Both the position numbers and the translations under genes were made by a program. Below, piece after piece: positions 53,150 to 54,849 of a DNA stretch of 54,849 nt. The notes under the pieces are model-generated. The model was given only the letters and a program-made list of their open reading frames with translations. It was not told where the DNA came from and did no database searches. This stretch comes from Bremia lactucae (Eukaryota; Oomycota; Peronosporomycetes; Peronosporales; Peronosporaceae). The stretch's first letter is position 1. Every line of letters starts with the position of its first letter. Location: contig NC_090612.1 in the NCBI RefSeq assembly GCF_004359215.1, forward strand, positions 6,121,701 to 6,176,549. Reading direction: 5' to 3'.

Positions 53150-54330
53150 AGGCCCAACCACTTGCGCAAATCCTTTTCGTTCTTAGGAACCGGCGAATCT
53201 ACTTTGGCTTTTACCTTAGCGGGATCCGCTCTAAGGCCTCGCTTTCCAATGATGCATCCTCAAAAAGGAATTTCGTCTGCGCCAAAAATGCATAAGATGC
53301 ATTGACATACAATTTGTTTGTGCGCATGCACTCGAGCACTGCTCGCAAATGGTCTAAATGGTTTTCCATATCCGACCGACCCTGCTCCGCACGACTATCG
53401 AAATAAGTCTGTGTATAACCTCGATGAGGGCGAAACAGTTGCGTCACTAGACGATTTAATGTTGCCGGGGCGTTGAAAAGCCCTTGCAGCATAACGAGCC
53501 ACTCCCATAACATGCCGCTTGGGGTGCTAACCGCTGTAAGCGGGATATCGCTAGCTCGCATGAGCAATTGGTAGTAACCATCGACTAAGTCCAATACACT
53601 GTACATCCCACCATATTATTCTGAAGAACATCCTTTCTAGGAATGGGGGTTTGTGCTGGAGTAGTGACAGCATTAAGCTTATTATAAGCATCTACAATGC
53701 GCCATTTACCTTTTGGCTTTTTGACACAAAATGTCGGTGTCGAGTGAGGAGATTTGATCTCTCGTCACCGTTCCAGCCTCGTGCTTAGCACGAAAGAAAT
53801 CGTCAATGACGTCAAACTGCTCCTTTGGTAAAGGCCATTGTCGTGTGACACAGTATTTGGCTCCCGGAACCAAGTCAATTTCATGACGAACACCTCTATC
53901 CGGAGGTAAAACAGATGGTGGGTTATTACATACCACATCTTGGAATTCCTTAATCAAGAAATAAAAGGGATGCGTAGGATCTTTAAGGATCGATGACCCA
54001 TTTCGCGCACTAGGTGCAGCTTTTGTGTCATCCAGGACAGCTTCGTCTAGAAGTGACGATGAACAACCATAGGTCGAATGACCACCATTTCAGATAAGTC
54101 ACAAGCTTTCAAGGCTCGACCGCACTCATCAGTAGACATTTCGTCTAGCTTTAAAAGAGCATGAAACGAGGGGATTGCCGCAAGGCTAACTTCCCCCTCA
54201 ATGATACCGGTTACGCCATTTGCAAGCGTATGTACTTGCTCACTCGTATCACTTTGTGAGGGTATACACGCTTCGTGTCCATCCTGTCTTGGAGTGGAGA
54301 CAATATGACAATATGCCTCTTAGAGGCCGG
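53150..54330 (-). pseudogene. Ty3/gypsy protease-RT linker and reverse transcriptase
   Basis: Minus strand. From about 54,330: GVTGIIEGEVSLAAIPSF, SSSLLDEAVLDDTKAA, then 53,957-53,706 IKEFQDVVCNNPPSVLPPDR, VRHEIDLVPGAKYCVTRQW, PLPKEQFDVIDDFFRAKHEA. It then jumps (the PTFCVKK...IPRKD part is lost) to 53,606-53,211: LDLVDGYYQLLMRASD, LTAVSTPSGMLWEWLVM, FNAPATLNRLVTQLFRPHRG, YTQTYFDSRAEQGRSD. The DD box is deleted (TYFDSRAEQ for TYFDDIFVHSRAEQ), so it cannot polymerise. Confidence 0.85.
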
Positions 54331-54822
54331 GACATTCACGTCCCCGGGTTTTCCAGCCTGTATTGGTTCTACGGAGAAGTTATACTCCGCGAAGAAGGAT
54401 AGCCACCTCGCTATTCTTTGCGAGAGGTGTGGGCTATTGACGGCCGTGCGTAATGACGCATGGTCCGTATATACGATGAACGGTCTATCTCCTAGGAGGT
54501 AGACCCTAAATTTAGCCAATGAATATTTCATGGCAAGGAGTTCCTTGTCATGCACTGGATAATTGCGTTCAGCTGGTTGCAGCTGACGCGATTGGTAACA
54601 GACGACGCGCTCCGCGCCATCTGTATCGTATTGCATTAACGCACAGCCGATTGCGAAATCGCTGGCGTCACAGACCACATGGAATGGTCTGTCTTGATCC
54701 GCAATCGCCAATATGGGCGATTGCATCAAGCTTTGCTTGATTCCTTCAAATGAACGCTGACAATCAGCGTTCCATAACCATTTCTCGTCTTTTTTCAAGA
54801 GACGAGAGAGATGTACTGTCAT
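54331..54822 (-). pseudogene. Ty3/gypsy RNase H placed upstream of RT
   Basis: Minus strand: LSRLLKKDEKWLWNADCQRS, PILAIADQDRPFHVVCDASD, FAIGCALMQYDTDGAERVV, YQSRQLQPAERNYPVHDKEL, VYTDHASLRTAVNSPHLSQR and WLSFFAEYNFSVE: an almost complete RT/RNase H connection and RNase H domain, with CDASDFAIG around the first catalytic Asp. Instead of passing into integrase it runs in frame into the protease-RT linker of what should be its own upstream part. The open frame extends to 54,211. Confidence 0.88.
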
Positions 54823-54849
54823 CTCTGCATAATTGCGAGAGTACTTGTG

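Overview
This looks like nuclear DNA of an oomycete (Phytophthora / downy-mildew type). The evidence is a WRAP73-like gene with five introns of 57-77 nt, decayed Ty3/gypsy chromoviruses and Ty1/copia elements of a kind common in oomycetes, and an inserted patchwork of mitochondrial DNA (atp6, cox1, tRNA-Val, rps12). The genus is not determined. Almost everything is transposon wreckage; the only intact host gene is WRAP73 (WD40, microtubule minus-end anchoring), which appears three times.

The window is a scaffold of joined contigs: 1-2499, 2501-23686, 23688-39698, 39799-49386 and 49487-54849, separated by single n's at 2500 and 23687 and by two 100-N gaps. Layout: (i) 1-9.4 kb: copia RNase H and integrase pieces, a gypsy RT piece, a tRNA-derived SINE candidate, two hairpin-rich LTRs, a foldback element, a tandem array of ~556-bp units each holding a tRNA-Asp, and an unrecognised decayed coding stretch. 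(ii) 9.4-18.96 kb: two gypsy chromoviruses in tandem sharing an LTR; the second has LTR, PBS, gag, protease, integrase, chromodomain and LTR but no RT/RNase H. (iii) 18.96-23.69 kb: LTR cluster, WRAP73 (minus), small ORFs and a copia RNase H tail. (iv) 23.69-39.70 kb: a scrambled copia, WRAP73 (plus), the LTR cluster, the same RT-less gypsy interrupted by a mitochondrial insert, and an inverted copy of 10.25-13.6 kb. (v) 39.80-49.39 kb: copia, WRAP73 (plus), the LTR cluster and the end of the RT-less gypsy. (vi) 49.49-54.85 kb: gypsy gag with LTR and PBS, copia RNase H, a perfect 29-bp inverted repeat, and a gypsy with RNase H and RT in swapped order.

The large inverted and direct repeats are best read as two haplotypes of one locus plus a redundant, phase-switched contig, scaffolded end to end. 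On that reading WRAP73 is single copy per haplotype, and the haplotypes differ by a ~4.85-kb segment that is inverted and circularly permuted, with the mitochondrial insert 14 bp from the closing junction.

The most novel biology is in the gypsy elements. A charged, unrecognised ORF lies antisense between the end of pol and the 3' LTR in several elements. LTRs of at least three families are built from consecutive short perfect hairpins. Several elements have internal blocks flipped in place or swapped in order.
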